The position numbers and the translations under genes are program-made. Of a stretch of DNA of 64,000 nucleotides, positions 1-12,429 are shown piece after piece. This DNA comes from Pseudomonas sp. AN-1. Its GTDB lineage: Bacteria; Pseudomonadota; Gammaproteobacteria; Pseudomonadales; Pseudomonadaceae. The notes under the pieces were generated by a model that was not told the origin of the DNA, did no database searches, and was given only the letters and a program-made list of their open reading frames with translations. The stretch spans positions 2,728,001 to 2,792,000 of the forward strand of contig NZ_CP139195.1 in assembly GCF_034057115.1 (NCBI RefSeq), read 5' to 3'. Every line of letters begins with the position of its first letter. The first letter of the stretch is position 1.

Positions 1-1717
1 CGGTCAGGCCGTTGCACTTGCCCATGGCGGCGCCGGCGGTGTCGATCAGGATCACCCCGGCCAGCATGTCGTCGAGGATGCGCGCCGATACCCGGCCGGT
101 GCGGGTGGCCTTGGCCTTGAGCGCGCGCTCGATGTGGCCGACGTCGGTGAGCGCCTCGCCGGCCAGTTGGCGGATGAAGTCGGCCTCGCTGACCAGCTGG
201 AACAGGTCGCCGATGCGCGCCGACAGCCGCCCCTGGTGCTCGGCCAGGCGCGCGCTGTAGGTCGCCAGGCGCGCCACGGCATCGTTGGTCAGCGGCGCCA
301 GGCCCTCCTCGGAGGTGCGCGTCTTCAGCAGCTGGGCGAACTGCTCGAGGCTGTCCTCGAGCAGCGGGATGTCCTCGTCGAAGTCGGCGAGCACGCGGAA
401 CAGTTCCTGGAAGTCCGGGTCGAGGTCCTGCAAGGCGTAGTAGACCTCGCGCGAGCCGACGATCACCACCTTGACCTGCAGCGGGATCACCTGCGGGGTG
501 AGGGTGACGGTGGCGATGCGGCCGAGTTCGGCCAGCGGCGACTCCATCTTCAGCTGGCGCGAGTGCAGGGCGCGCTTGAGCGCGTCCCAGACGAACGGCT
601 CGGAGAGCAGCCGCTCGGCCTCGAGGATCAGGAAGCCGCCGTTGGCGCGGTGCAGCGCACCGGGGCGCAGCTGGCGATAGCTGGTGTACAGCGCGCCCTG
701 GTCGGAGCTGTACTCGATGCGGCCGAACAGGTTGTCGTAGGTCGGGTGCGGCTCGAACACCACCGGCGCGCCGCCGTTGTGGACATGGCCGACCACCAGG
801 CTGGGCGCATAGAACTCCACCAGCCCCTGGCGCTTCTGCGCATCCGGACGGTTGTCCTCGACCAGCTGGTCGACCACGGTCTTCAGCAGGTTGAGCTGCA
901 GGGCCTGCAGCCAGGTGCAGACGCCGACGTTCTCCGCATACTTGGCCGACAGCGGCGCCAGCAGCGGCTGCAGGGCCAGGGTGATGGTCTCCTCGTTGAG
1001 CTGGCGCAGCTGGTTGCTCGACTCGCGCTTCCATTGCGGCAGGCCGACCAGCTCCTCGTTGAGGCGCTCCTCCAGCTCGGCGATGTCGTCGTGGAAGCGC
1101 TCGCGCTCGGCTTCCGGCAGCTGGGCGAACTCGGCCTCGTCCAGCGCCTTGCCGTCCTGCATCGGGGTGAAGGCGATGTTGGCGCTGTCGCGGTACAGGG
1201 CGATGCCGCGCTCCAGGGCCTGCTTCTCGATGATATCCAGGGCGCGGTCGTAGCGCTGGTTGAAGGCGCGGTCGATGGCGCTCTTCTTCTGCTGGTAGGT
1301 GGGCGTCTCGAACACCGCCGGGAAGGTGGCCAGCAGATTGTCGATCAACTGGTCGATGTCGGCCATCAGCCCCTGGGCGCTGCCCTGGTCGAGGCGCAGC
1401 GCACGCGGCTCGCGCGGCTCGTCGAAGTTGTTGACGTAGACCCAGTCGCACGGGGTGACCTGGCGCTTGGCCTCGGCCTTGAGGTAGCGGCGCACGAAGG
1501 AGAAGCGCCCGGTGCCCGGCTCGCCCATGACGAACACGTTGTAGCCGGGGCGCGGCATGGCCACGCCGAACTGCAGGGCGGCCACCGCGCGCTCCTGGCC
1601 GAGCACGCCGCGGAACGGCTCGAGTTCGTCGGTACTGTTGAAGTTGAGCAGCTCGGCGCTGAACTGGCTGCCCAGCTGCTCGGGCAGCAGGCGCAGGGAT
1701 TGCTGGAAATCGGCCAT
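1..1717 (-). CDS. Lon-like AAA+ ATP-dependent protease, 3' end beyond window
   Basis: About 572 residues from the start are visible; the C-terminus, where the Lon catalytic Ser-Lys dyad would lie, is outside the window. The start is the ATG at 1715-1717, giving MADFQQSLRLLPEQLG. A P-loop-like GEPGTGRFS lies near residues 65-73, with Arg at the usual Walker A lysine position. A long middle section follows and then a conserved ATPase segment with GGFLILEAERLL (Walker B-like) and GALHRANGG. This matches the Lon-related proteases with an AAA_32 domain (about 800 residues in pseudomonads) rather than classical LonA, which has a different N-terminal domain. Expected role: cytosolic ATP-driven proteolysis. 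It is divergent from the diguanylate cyclase gene. Confidence 0.85.
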   Translation of the reverse strand, partial: MADFQQSLRLLPEQLGSQFSAELLNFNSTDELEPFRGVLGQERAVAALQFGVAMPRPGYNVFVMGEPGTGRFSFVRRYLKAEAKRQVTPCDWVYVNNFDEPREPRALRLDQGSAQGLMADIDQLIDNLLATFPAVFETPTYQQKKSAIDRAFNQRYDRALDIIEKQALERGIALYRDSANIAFTPMQDGKALDEAEFAQLPEAERERFHDDIAELEERLNEELVGLPQWKRESSNQLRQLNEETITLALQPLLAPLSAKYAENVGVCTWLQALQLNLLKTVVDQLVEDNRPDAQKRQGLVEFYAPSLVVGHVHNGGAPVVFEPHPTYDNLFGRIEYSSDQGALYTSYRQLRPGALHRANGGFLILEAERLLSEPFVWDALKRALHSRQLKMESPLAELGRIATVTLTPQVIPLQVKVVIVGSREVYYALQDLDPDFQELFRVLADFDEDIPLLEDSLEQFAQLLKTRTSEEGLAPLTNDAVARLATYSARLAEHQGRLSARIGDLFQLVSEADFIRQLAGEALTDVGHIERALKAKATRTGRVSARILDDMLAGVILIDTAGAAMGKCNGLT

Positions 1718-2180
1718 CGAGGGGGTTCCACACAGGTGACGGGCAGGCGCGGCGAGCGGCCGCGCCGGGCGACCCGGCCGGGCGGCGGGCAAGCGCAGCG
1801 CGACGACGGGCGGACTGCCGCCGATTGTTGACCCGCAGCCAGGGAATGACAAGAACGGCTGCAACCGGCGGCCGGGGCCAGTCTCGAGCGGCTCAGCCCT
1901 GCGCCGCTCGGAGGCCAGGGCATCGAGGGCGGCATGGGGGGCGGCAATGGCGGCCATCCCGGCTGCTCCGCAGGATCGGCATCGTCTTCAATTGGACGGC
2001 CCGCCGCCGGTTTGCACTGACGCCGATCAACGGCAGCGCCGCCACCACAAGGCACCATCGGAATGCGACAATCGACGCATTCCGGCAACACTGCGAGGTT
2101 ATACTGAGCCGTTCAAAGGACCGGTGACCGCAGTCAGCGGAAACCCTGCACGCCGACACTCAGCCACGGAACCCGGCAGC
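1718..2180. promoter_or_regulatory. 463-bp divergent intergenic region
   Basis: No credible gene is seen here. A sigma70-like -10 TATACT at 2100-2105 faces the diguanylate cyclase gene, about 75 bp before its ATG. I see no good -35 box 17 bp upstream of it. The remaining sequence is GC-rich and shows no recognisable binding site. Confidence 0.35.
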
Positions 2181-3848
<1,668 letters not shown>

Positions 3849-3886
3849 CATGCTCGGCTGGCGTGCAGCCAGAGGCCGGCAAGAAA

Positions 3887-3910
3887 AAACGGAGCCCTGA
3901 GGCTCCGTTT
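3887..3910. terminator. Bidirectional intrinsic terminator
   Basis: Perfect 10-bp stem AAACGGAGCC / GGCTCCGTTT with a CTGA loop, lying between two converging genes. An A-run precedes it and a T-rich stretch follows, so it can serve both strands. Confidence 0.85.
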
Positions 3911-3927
3911 CTTCATCCGGCGGCCGT

Positions 3928-5592
<1,665 letters not shown>

Positions 5593-5793
5593 GACGGACC
5601 TGAATGGTTGACGACGGTGGGGGCAAGGCCGGCGGCGAACTCCGCGCCGCAGGGGCCTCGCACGCGTGGCGCAAAGCTACCCGAATGCGCCGGACAGGGC
5701 AAACCAGCGGGACTGGCGGGCCGCGGCGGGCGCATGAGGGCCGCTTGTCTGACGCGTGACGCCCATTCATGTGCCAGCCCGGCGGCATTCGGG

Positions 5794-5799
5794 TAGAAT
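5794..5799 (+). promoter_or_regulatory. Candidate -10 element for glyA
   Basis: TAGAAT 45 bp before the glyA ATG, in the 251-bp ettA/glyA intergenic region. The -35 side is weak. No glycine riboswitch-like structure was noticed in the leader. Confidence 0.35.
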
Positions 5800-5843
5800 A
5801 CCGCTCTTATCTCCCTATTCGCCCCGATCCCCAGAGGACCGCC

Positions 5844-7100
5844 ATGTTCAGCCGTGATTTGACCCTCGCCCGCTATGACGCCGACCTGTTTGCCGCCATG
5901 GAGCAAGAAGCCCAGCGCCAGGAAGAGCACATCGAGCTGATCGCCTCTGAAAACTACACCAGCCCGGCGGTGATGGAAGCCCAGGGCAGCGTGCTGACCA
6001 ACAAGTACGCCGAAGGCTACCCGCACAAGCGCTACTACGGCGGTTGCGAATACGTCGACATCGTCGAGCAGCTGGCCATCGACCGCGCCAAAGAGCTGTT
6101 CGGCGCCGACTACGCCAACGTCCAGCCGCACGCCGGCTCCCAGGCCAACGCCGCGGTGTTCCAGGCGCTGGTCAAGCCGGGCGACACCGTGCTGGGCATG
6201 AGCCTGGCCCACGGCGGCCACCTGACCCACGGCGCCAGCGTCAACTTCTCCGGCAAGATCTACAACGCCGTGCAGTACGGCCTGAACCCGGAAACCGGCC
6301 TGATCGACTACGACGAGGTCGAGCGCCTGGCCGTCGAGCACCAGCCGAAGATGATCATCGCCGGCTTCTCCGCCTACTCGCAGGTGCTGGACTTCGCCCG
6401 CTTCCGCGAGATCGCCGACAAGGTCGGTGCCTACCTGTTCGTCGACATGGCCCACGTGGCCGGTCTGGTCGCCGCCGGCGTGTACCCGAACCCGGTGCCG
6501 TTCGCCGACGTGGTCACCACCACCACCCACAAGACCCTGCGCGGCCCGCGCGGCGGCCTGATCCTCGCCAAGGCCAACGAGGAGATCGAGAAGAAGCTGA
6601 ACTCCGCCGTGTTCCCGGGCGGCCAGGGCGGCCCGCTGATGCACGTGATCGCCGCCAAGGCGGTGTGCTTCAAGGAAGCGCTGAGCCCCGAGTTCAAGGC
6701 CTACCAGCAGCAGGTGGTGAAGAACGCCCAGGCCATGGCCGAGGTGTTCGTCGAGCGCGGCTTCGACGTGGTTTCCGGCGGCACCCAGAACCACCTGTTC
6801 CTGCTCAGCCTGATCAAGCAGGACATCACCGGCAAGGACGCGGACGCCGCCCTGGGTCGCGCCTTCATCACCGTCAACAAGAACGCCGTGCCGAACGACC
6901 CGCGTTCGCCCTTCGTCACCTCCGGCCTGCGCATCGGCACCCCGGCGGTGACCACCCGCGGTTTCGGCGAAGCCGAGTGCCGCGAGCTGGCCGGCTGGAT
7001 CTGCGACATCCTGCAGAACATGGGCGACGAGTCGGTGATCGACGCCGTGCGCGAGAAGGTCAAGGCCGTCTGCGCCCGCCTGCCGGTGTACGGCAAGTAA
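5844..7100 (+). CDS. glyA: Serine hydroxymethyltransferase
   Basis: 418 residues, the usual size. It converts serine and tetrahydrofolate to glycine and 5,10-methylene-THF in the cytosol, using PLP. Visible hallmarks are IELIASENY near the N-terminus, the [14 protein letters not shown] segment, and the PLP-lysine motif [16 protein letters not shown], where the Lys after TTTH forms the Schiff base. The ATG at 5844 follows a GAGGACCGCC ribosome-binding region and begins [12 protein letters not shown], as in other pseudomonad GlyA proteins. An upstream in-frame extension back to 5769 was rejected, because it has no family counterpart and overlaps the promoter. It is followed at once by a strong terminator, so it is probably monocistronic. 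Confidence 0.98.
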   Translation: MFSRDLTLARYDADLFAAMEQEAQRQEEHIELIASENYTSPAVMEAQGSVLTNKYAEGYPHKRYYGGCEYVDIVEQLAIDRAKELFGADYANVQPHAGSQANAAVFQALVKPGDTVLGMSLAHGGHLTHGASVNFSGKIYNAVQYGLNPETGLIDYDEVERLAVEHQPKMIIAGFSAYSQVLDFARFREIADKVGAYLFVDMAHVAGLVAAGVYPNPVPFADVVTTTTHKTLRGPRGGLILAKANEEIEKKLNSAVFPGGQGGPLMHVIAAKAVCFKEALSPEFKAYQQQVVKNAQAMAEVFVERGFDVVSGGTQNHLFLLSLIKQDITGKDADAALGRAFITVNKNAVPNDPRSPFVTSGLRIGTPAVTTRGFGEAECRELAGWICDILQNMGDESVIDAVREKVKAVCARLPVYGK

Positions 7101-7120
7101 GGCTCACGCTGCGCACTGAA

Positions 7121-7144
7121 GAAACCCGGCCCCGGCCGGGTTTC
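7121..7144 (+). terminator. Rho-independent terminator of glyA
   Basis: Perfect 11-bp stem GAAACCCGGCC / GGCCGGGTTTC with a 2-nt loop, followed by TTTTG, starting 20 bp after the glyA stop. Confidence 0.85.
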
Positions 7145-7218
7145 TTTTTGCCCGCACCCCAGCCGCACCGACCCGACATGGCTTATAGTGCCGCCGCAAA
7201 CCATCGAGGAGCCCCGTC

Positions 7219-7587
7219 ATGCCCGAGCAGTCCCACGAGCGTCGCCGTTTCCAGCGCATCCCCTTCGAGGCCGACGCCGAACTGCGGCACGGCGCGCAGC
7301 GCTGGACCGTGCAGCTGCATGACCTGTCCCTGAAGGGCCTGCTGGTCAGCCGCCCGGCCGGCTGGGCAATGCAGCCCGACACCGCGATCCACGCCAGCCT
7401 CCAGCTCGCCCCGCAGGTCGAGGTGCGCATGACGGTGAGCCTGGCCCACCAGAGCGACGACCTGCTCGGCTTCTACTGCCGGGAGATCGACCTCGACTCG
7501 ATCACCCACCTGCGCCGCCTCATCGAGCTCAACCTGGGCAGCCGAGAGCTGCTCGAGCGCGAGCTGAGCGCCCTGCTGCGCGGCTAG
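7219..7587 (+). CDS. mapZ: PilZ-domain c-di-GMP adaptor MapZ
   Basis: 122 residues, a single PilZ domain. The c-di-GMP motif RRRFQR (RxxxR) is at residues 8-13, and the second motif DLSLKG (DxSxxG) near 34-39. The C-terminal helix ends LGSRELLERELSALL. The sequence is close to PA4608 (MapZ) as I recall it, which in P. aeruginosa binds the chemotaxis methyltransferase CheR1 when loaded with c-di-GMP and so controls flagellar switching. Order with radA, mscL and fpr is the same as in P. aeruginosa. A TATAGT at 7184-7189 may be its -10 box. The gene ends 6 bp before radA, which converges on it, and a GC-rich near-palindrome spans both stop codons. Confidence 0.93.
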   Translation: MPEQSHERRRFQRIPFEADAELRHGAQRWTVQLHDLSLKGLLVSRPAGWAMQPDTAIHASLQLAPQVEVRMTVSLAHQSDDLLGFYCREIDLDSITHLRRLIELNLGSRELLERELSALLRG

Positions 7588-7593
7588 CCGGCG

Positions 7594-8955
7594 CTACTCG
7601 AACAGCGCATCCAGCGCCTGCTCCAGGCGCGTCACCGCCACCACCTCCAGCCCCGCCGGCGACTCCTTGGGCGCGTTGCCCCTGGGCACGATGGCGCGCT
7701 TGAAGCCGTGCTTGGCGGCTTCCTTCAAGCGCTCCTGGCCGCTGGGCACCGGGCGGATCTCGCCGGACAGGCCGATCTCGCCGAACACCAGCAGGTCGTG
7801 CGGCAGCGGCTTGTTGCGCAGGCTGGAGATCACCGCGGCGAGCAGCGCCAGGTCCGAGGCGGTCTCCAGCACCTTGACCCCGCCGACCACGTTGAGGAAC
7901 ACGTCCTGGTCGTAGGTGGGAATGCTGCCGTGGCGGTGCAGCACGGCCAGCAGCATGGCCAGGCGGTTGGGGTCGAGGCCGAGGGTCACCCGGCGCGGGT
8001 TGGCCATGTGGCTGGTGTCGACCAGCGCCTGCACCTCCACCAGCATCGGCCGCGAGCCCTCCCAGGTGGCCATCACCACGCTGCCCGGCACCTCCTCCTG
8101 GGCGCGGGTGAGGAAGATCGCCGAGGGGTTGCTGACCTCCTTGAGGCCGCGGTCGGTCATGGCGAACACGCCCAGCTCGTTGACCGCGCCGAAGCGGTTC
8201 TTCACCGCGCGCAGCAGGCGCAGGCGGCCGTCCGACTCGCCCTCGAAGTACAGCACGGTGTCGACCATGTGCTCGAGCACCCGCGGGCCGGCCAGCGCAC
8301 CTTCCTTGGTGACGTGGCCGACCAGGAACACCGCGGTGCCGCTCTGCTTGGCGAAGCGCACCAAGAGCGCCGCGCTCTCGCGCACCTGGGCGACGCCGCC
8401 CGGCGCCGACTGCAGCTGCTCGGTGAAGATGGTCTGGATCGAGTCGATCACCATCACCCGCGGCTTCTCCTGGCGCGCGGTGGCGATGATGGTCTCGATG
8501 TTGGTCTCGGTCATCACCTTGAGCTTGTCCTCGGGCAGGCCGAGACGCCGCGCGCGCATCGCCACCTGCTGCTGCGACTCCTCGCCGGTGACGTACAGCG
8601 CCGGCATGCGCTCGGCGATGCGGCACAGGGTCTGCAGCAGGATGGTCGACTTGCCGATGCCCGGGTCGCCGCCGATCAGCACCACCGAGCCGTCGACCAG
8701 GCCGCCGCCGAGCACGCGGTCCAGCTCGCTGGAGGCGGTGGAGAAGCGCGGCGTCTCCTCGACGCTGACCTCGGCGAGGGTCCTGACGTTGGCCTGCTGG
8801 CCGGCCCAGCCGCCGCGGCCACTGGGCGTCGCCGTCCCCTCCAGCACGGTCTCGATCAGGGTGTTCCACGCCCCGCACTCGCCGCACTGCCCGGCCCACT
8901 TGGGGAAGGTGGCGCCGCACTCGCTGCAGCCGTACATGCGCTTGGCCTTGGCCAT
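7594..8955 (-). CDS. radA: DNA repair/recombination protein RadA (Sms)
   Basis: 453 residues (E. coli about 460). The N-terminal zinc finger is CSECGATFPKWAGQCGEC. The RecA-like core has Walker A GGDPGIGKST and the RadA signature KNRFG in VKNRFGAVNE. A C-terminal Lon-like domain runs to the end (ALDALFE). Established role: branch migration of recombination intermediates and replication-fork repair. The start MAKAKRMYGCSECG at 8953-8955 was chosen because the zinc finger must begin there; a longer frame overlaps the divergent GNAT gene. Confidence 0.97.
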   Translation of the reverse strand: MAKAKRMYGCSECGATFPKWAGQCGECGAWNTLIETVLEGTATPSGRGGWAGQQANVRTLAEVSVEETPRFSTASSELDRVLGGGLVDGSVVLIGGDPGIGKSTILLQTLCRIAERMPALYVTGEESQQQVAMRARRLGLPEDKLKVMTETNIETIIATARQEKPRVMVIDSIQTIFTEQLQSAPGGVAQVRESAALLVRFAKQSGTAVFLVGHVTKEGALAGPRVLEHMVDTVLYFEGESDGRLRLLRAVKNRFGAVNELGVFAMTDRGLKEVSNPSAIFLTRAQEEVPGSVVMATWEGSRPMLVEVQALVDTSHMANPRRVTLGLDPNRLAMLLAVLHRHGSIPTYDQDVFLNVVGGVKVLETASDLALLAAVISSLRNKPLPHDLLVFGEIGLSGEIRPVPSGQERLKEAAKHGFKRAIVPRGNAPKESPAGLEVVAVTRLEQALDALFE

Positions 8956-9016
8956 GGCGGTCTCCGTCCGGAAAAGCGCGATAATAGCGCTCCGTCCGCG
9001 CCCGAGTCGCCCCGCC
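8956..9016. promoter_or_regulatory. Compact divergent promoter between radA and the GNAT gene
   Basis: In this 61-bp gap, GATAAT at 8980-8985 reads as a -10 box towards the acetyltransferase, and the complement of 8981-8986 reads TATTAT towards radA. The two overlap inside GCGCGATAATAGCGC, so the two genes probably compete for polymerase. Confidence 0.5.
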
Positions 9017-9511
9017 ATGCAGATCCAGCTCGTCCCCGCCAGCGCCGCGCAACTGCCGCTGATCCGCAACCTCTACCAGTTCTACGCCTACGACTCGTCG
9101 GACTGGGAAGGCGAGGACGTCGAGACCGACGGGCGCTTCTACATCCACGAGGAGCACCTGGCGCGCTACTGGCAGGAGCCGGGCTGGAGCGCCCGGCTGA
9201 TCCTCGCCGACGGCTTCATCGCTGGCTTCCTGCTGATCGAGCGCTGCGAGCTGCCGGGCATCGACGCGGCCGAGTTCGCCGACCTGTTCATCCTGCGCCG
9301 CTACCGCCGCCACGGCATCGGCCGCGCCCTGGTCGCCCAGCTGATGGGCGACGGCACGCCCTGGGTGGTGCGCTTCTACCGCCAGGACGCCCAGGCCTGC
9401 GCGTTCTGGCAGGCCCTGCTGGCGCAGCTGCCGCTGCGCGCCGTGCCGATCTTCCCGGCCGATGGCGAGGACGAGCTGCTGAGCTACCTGATCAACCCGC
9501 CGACCCACTGA
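9017..9511 (+). CDS. GNAT-family N-acetyltransferase
   Basis: 164 residues. The acetyl-CoA pyrophosphate loop (motif A) is visible as FILRRYRRHGIGRAL, after a beta-strand pair RLILADGFIAGFLLIERCEL. The C-terminal FYRQDAQACAFWQALL fits the motif B region. The substrate cannot be told from sequence. The ATG at 9017 begins MQIQLVPASAAQLP, a normal GNAT N-terminus. It is divergent from radA, and the YdcH-like gene follows on the same strand 69 bp downstream. Confidence 0.85.
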   Translation: MQIQLVPASAAQLPLIRNLYQFYAYDSSDWEGEDVETDGRFYIHEEHLARYWQEPGWSARLILADGFIAGFLLIERCELPGIDAAEFADLFILRRYRRHGIGRALVAQLMGDGTPWVVRFYRQDAQACAFWQALLAQLPLRAVPIFPADGEDELLSYLINPPTH

Positions 9512-9580
9512 GCCGATGCCATGACGCCGGCGGCCGATGAGCTAGGCTCAAGGGACCTCATCCAGCCGGGAGTGATCGTC

Positions 9581-9832
9581 ATGCCCCACGCACGTCATCC
9601 ACTGCACCGCGAATTCCCCGAGCATCAGGAGCAGTTGCGCGCGCTGCTGGCCAGCGACAGCCATTTCGGCCAGCTGGCCGAACGCTACGAGGCGCTGGAC
9701 AAGCGCATCTACGCCGTCGAGGACGGCCGCGAGCCGCTCGACGACGTGGCCCTGCAGACCCTGAAGAACCAGCGGGTGACCCTCACCGAGCAGATCGCCG
9801 AGCGCCTGCGCCAGGCCACCAGCGGCGGCTGA
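9581..9832 (+). CDS. YdcH/DUF465-family small protein
   Basis: 83 residues starting MPHARHPLHREFPEHQEQL. It is mostly helical, with the DUF465 pattern (HPLxxEFP, then FxxLxxxYxxLDxxIxxxE, then LKxxRxxLxxxI), and probably forms a short antiparallel coiled coil. Its function is unknown in the family. An in-frame upstream ATG at 9521 was rejected: the extra 20 residues have no family counterpart, and GGGAGTGATCGTC before 9581 supplies a ribosome-binding site. Confidence 0.88.
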   Translation: MPHARHPLHREFPEHQEQLRALLASDSHFGQLAERYEALDKRIYAVEDGREPLDDVALQTLKNQRVTLTEQIAERLRQATSGG

Positions 9833-9872
9833 ACCACCCAGCGCAGCGCATGTCCAACCGCCACGCTCGGAC

Positions 9873-9878
9873 TATACT
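9873..9878 (+). promoter_or_regulatory. Candidate -10 element for mscL
   Basis: TATACT, 30 bp before the mscL ATG. A CAGGGAGTG ribosome-binding site follows at 9897-9905. Confidence 0.45.
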
Positions 9879-9908
9879 AGCCGCAATCCAAACCTCAGGG
9901 AGTGAACC

Positions 9909-10319
9909 ATGAGCCTGCTGCAAGAATTCAAGGCCTTCGCCGTCAAGGGCAACATGATCGACATGGCGGTCGGCATCATCATCGGCGCCGCCTTCGGCAA
10001 GATCGTCTCGTCGCTGGTCGGCGACGTGATCATGCCGCCGCTGGGCATGATCATCGGCGGGGTCGACTTCAGCGATCTGGCGATCACCCTCAAGGCCGCC
10101 GAGGGCGAGACGCCGGCGGTGCTGCTGGCCTACGGCAAGTTCATCCAGACCATCATCGACTTCACCATCATCGCCTTCGCCATCTTCATCGGCATCAAGG
10201 CGATCAACAAGCTCAAGCGCGAGGAGGAGGCCGCCCCCGCCGCGCCGCCGGCACCGACCAAGGACCAGGAGCTGCTCTGCGAGATCCGCGACCTGCTCAA
10301 GGCGCAGCAGAACAAATAG
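9909..10319 (+). CDS. mscL: Large-conductance mechanosensitive channel MscL
   Basis: 136 residues, normal MscL length. The amphipathic N-terminal helix [20 protein letters not shown] leads into TM1 ([21 protein letters not shown], the pore-lining, Gly/Ala-rich gate). A periplasmic loop is followed by TM2 ([20 protein letters not shown]) and the C-terminal cytoplasmic helix bundle ([13 protein letters not shown]). It is an inner-membrane homopentamer that opens under extreme tension to release solutes on hypo-osmotic shock. The cytoplasmic linker is Ala/Pro-rich. It is followed by its own terminator. Confidence 0.98.
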   Translation: MSLLQEFKAFAVKGNMIDMAVGIIIGAAFGKIVSSLVGDVIMPPLGMIIGGVDFSDLAITLKAAEGETPAVLLAYGKFIQTIIDFTIIAFAIFIGIKAINKLKREEEAAPAAPPAPTKDQELLCEIRDLLKAQQNK

Positions 10320-10336
10320 CCCTTCCGCACAACGCA

Positions 10337-10361
10337 CAACGGCGCCCGATGGGCGCCGTTG
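10337..10361 (+). terminator. Intrinsic terminator of mscL
   Basis: Perfect 11-bp stem CAACGGCGCCC / GGGCGCCGTTG with a GAT loop, 17 bp after the mscL stop, followed by a short T-rich stretch (TCGTTTC). Confidence 0.8.
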
Positions 10362-10388
10362 TCGTTTCTGGCCTTGTTGAGCCATACC

Positions 10389-10591
10389 CCCAGATGGTGT
10401 GAAAGCGTCGCGAGCGCAGGTCAGGCAAGGCGAAATCGGCTGAGGAAGCGGAGTTTGCTGGTTGCAAATGAGCATGACTCGCTGCGCTCGCCCCTTCGGG
10501 GCCGCCCTTGCGGGCGTTCAGTGGCAAGCCACTGTCCGAAGCCGATTTCAACGCAGCATGAGCAAGCGCAGCAGCTTTCACGCCATCTGGG
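10389..10591. mobile_element. 203-bp MITE-like element with 18-bp terminal inverted repeats
   Basis: The ends CCCAGATGGTGTGAAAGC (10389-10406) and GCTTTCACGCCATCTGGG (10574-10591) are inverted copies with one mismatch. A second internal inverted pair, GAAATCGGCT and AGCCGATTTC, lies inside, so much of the element can fold back on itself. There is no coding capacity, so it would be a non-autonomous element mobilised in trans. The right end overlaps the last codons and stop of the terC-like gene. No target-site duplication was clearly seen. Confidence 0.7.
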
Positions 10592-12146
10592 CCGGCGGCT
10601 TGAGCAGCAGGCGACTGACCCTTCGCTCCCGCACCTCGATCACCCGCAGCTGCCAGCCGGCGAACTCCAGCGCGTCGCCGATCGCCGGCAGGCGGTCGAG
10701 CAGGCTCAGCGCCAGGCCGGCGAGGGTCTGGTAGTCCTCGGTCGGCCGCGCCTGGAAGCCCAGGCGCTCGCGCAGCAGGCTGAGGTTGATGGCGCCGCTG
10801 ACCCGGTAGCCCTCGGCGCACGGCTCGATGTCCGGGCCCGCCACCTCGCTGGCATCCGGCAGCTCGCCGGCGATCGCCTCGAGGATGTCGGTGAGAGTCA
10901 ACAGGCCCTGGAACTCGCCGAACTCGTTGACCACGAAGGCCACGTGGGCCTGGGCCTCGCGCATCTGCTCCAGCGCGCCGAGCACCGTGCAGCTGTCCGG
11001 CAGGTTGAGCGGCGCGCGCAGCAGGCCTTCGATGTCCGGCTGCGCACCGCGCAGCAGCTCCCTGAGCAGTTCCTTCTTGTGCACGTAGCCGAGCGGCTCG
11101 TCCACCGCACCACCACGCAGCACCAGCAGGCGCGAGTGCGGCGATTCGAGCAGGGCCTGCTGGATCTGCGCCGCGCCGGCTTCCAGGTCGATGTGGTCGA
11201 CCGCGTGGCGCTCGGTCATCGCCGTGCGGATCGAACGCTCGGCCAGGTGCAGCACGCCGCTGATCATCACCCGCTCGCGGCGGTCGAACGGCTCGGCCGC
11301 GCCGGCATCGCTGCCCTCCAGCAGGTCGGCGATCTCCTCGCCGACCTCGTCGGCGGCCACCGGCTTGCCGCCGAGCAGGCGCAGCACGGCATGGGCGGTG
11401 CGCTCGCGGTGGCTGCGCGCGCCCTCCTGCAGGCTGCGCTTGCGGCGGTGGCGGGCCAGCTGGTTGAACACCTCGATGAGGATCGAGAAGCCGATCGCCG
11501 CGTACAGGTAGCCCTTGGGAATGTGGAAACCGAAGCCCTCGGCGGTCAGGCTGAAGCCGATCATCATCAAGAAGCCCAGGCACAGCATGATCACCGTCGG
11601 GCGAGCGTTGACGAAGGCGGTCAGCGGCTTGCTGGCCACCATCATCAGGCCGATGGAGATGATCACCGCGACCATCATCACCGACAGCTGCTCGACCATG
11701 CCCACCGCGGTGATCACCGCATCCAGGGAGAACACCGCATCGAGCACCACGATCTGCGCGACGATCGGCCAGAACTGCGCATAGGTCCGACTGCCGGTGC
11801 TGTGCTGGGCATGCCCCTCGAGACGCTCGTGCAGCTCCATGGTGGCCTTGAACAGCAGGAACACGCCGCCGAACAGCATGATCAGGTCGCGCCCGGAGAA
11901 GCTCTGGCCCAGCACCTCGAACAGCGGCGCGGTGAGGGTGACCAGCCAGGCCATGCTGGCCAGCAGGCCCAGGCGCATCAGCAGCGCCAGCGACAGGCCG
12001 ATCAGCCGCGCCCGGTCGCGCTGCTGCGGCGGCAGCTTGTCGGCGAGGATGGCGATGAACACCAGGTTGTCGATGCCCAGCACGATTTCCAGGACGATCA
12101 GGGTCAGCAGGCCCATCCAGGCCGTCGGATCGGCGATCCATTCCAT
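10578..12146 (-). CDS. TerC-family membrane protein with CBS pair and CorC_HlyC domain
   Basis: 522 residues. The N-terminal ~240 residues form about seven membrane helices of the TerC/YegH type, with the paired acidic motifs [11 protein letters not shown] and [15 protein letters not shown] expected to bind metal. Two CBS domains (residues about 300-430, including [20 protein letters not shown]) and a CorC_HlyC transporter-associated domain follow. The likely inner-membrane role is metal-ion (for example Mn) or stress-related transport; the substrate is not determinable. The last codons before the TGA (CAG ATG GCG) and the stop itself fall inside the terminal repeat of the adjoining 203-bp element. 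It lies downstream of fpr on the same strand after a 270-bp gap. Confidence 0.9.
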   Translation of the reverse strand: MEWIADPTAWMGLLTLIVLEIVLGIDNLVFIAILADKLPPQQRDRARLIGLSLALLMRLGLLASMAWLVTLTAPLFEVLGQSFSGRDLIMLFGGVFLLFKATMELHERLEGHAQHSTGSRTYAQFWPIVAQIVVLDAVFSLDAVITAVGMVEQLSVMMVAVIISIGLMMVASKPLTAFVNARPTVIMLCLGFLMMIGFSLTAEGFGFHIPKGYLYAAIGFSILIEVFNQLARHRRKRSLQEGARSHRERTAHAVLRLLGGKPVAADEVGEEIADLLEGSDAGAAEPFDRRERVMISGVLHLAERSIRTAMTERHAVDHIDLEAGAAQIQQALLESPHSRLLVLRGGAVDEPLGYVHKKELLRELLRGAQPDIEGLLRAPLNLPDSCTVLGALEQMREAQAHVAFVVNEFGEFQGLLTLTDILEAIAGELPDASEVAGPDIEPCAEGYRVSGAINLSLLRERLGFQARPTEDYQTLAGLALSLLDRLPAIGDALEFAGWQLRVIEVRERRVSRLLLKPPAQMA

Positions 12147-12401
12147 AGCGGTCAGACTCTCTCGGCAGAACGAAGGCAGCCCGCGCTACCGGGGGCAGGC
12201 GGGCATACGCAATACGGGATGACGGCGATGCAGGAAGCACGCCAGGAGACGGGGTAGAGCGGAGGGAAGGCCACCCGCGGTGCGGATGCCACGGGCGGCC
12301 TGCAACTACTGTCGCTGTCCATCGGAACCATTCGGTCGGAAACAAGGCCGCCATCATAAGGCCAGCGTGTGACAGTCCGGCGAGAAAAACGTAACCAGCC
12401 T

Positions 12402-12429
12402 TTTACCAGTAGTTCTTTACCAATAGTTC
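12402..12429. repeat. 14-bp tandem duplication at the fpr stop codon
   Basis: TTTACCAGTAGTTC and TTTACCAATAGTTC lie back to back (13/14 identical). The second unit encodes the end of Fpr (ENYW-stop), so the gene tail, including the stop codon, has been duplicated just downstream. The rest of the 270-bp gap to the terC-like gene shows only a TATGAT-like -10 (complement of 12353-12358) towards that gene. Confidence 0.75.

Noticed and set aside
134-1831. Long plus-strand open frame opposite the Lon-like gene
   Set aside because: It is the antisense shadow of a well-conserved minus-strand protein, with the Leu/Val/Gln/Gly-rich composition typical of such shadows at this GC content.
12147-12416. 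Possible Mn-sensing yybP-ykoY riboswitch before the terC-like gene
   Set aside because: The leader is long enough, but the conserved core of that riboswitch class could not be found on the minus strand.
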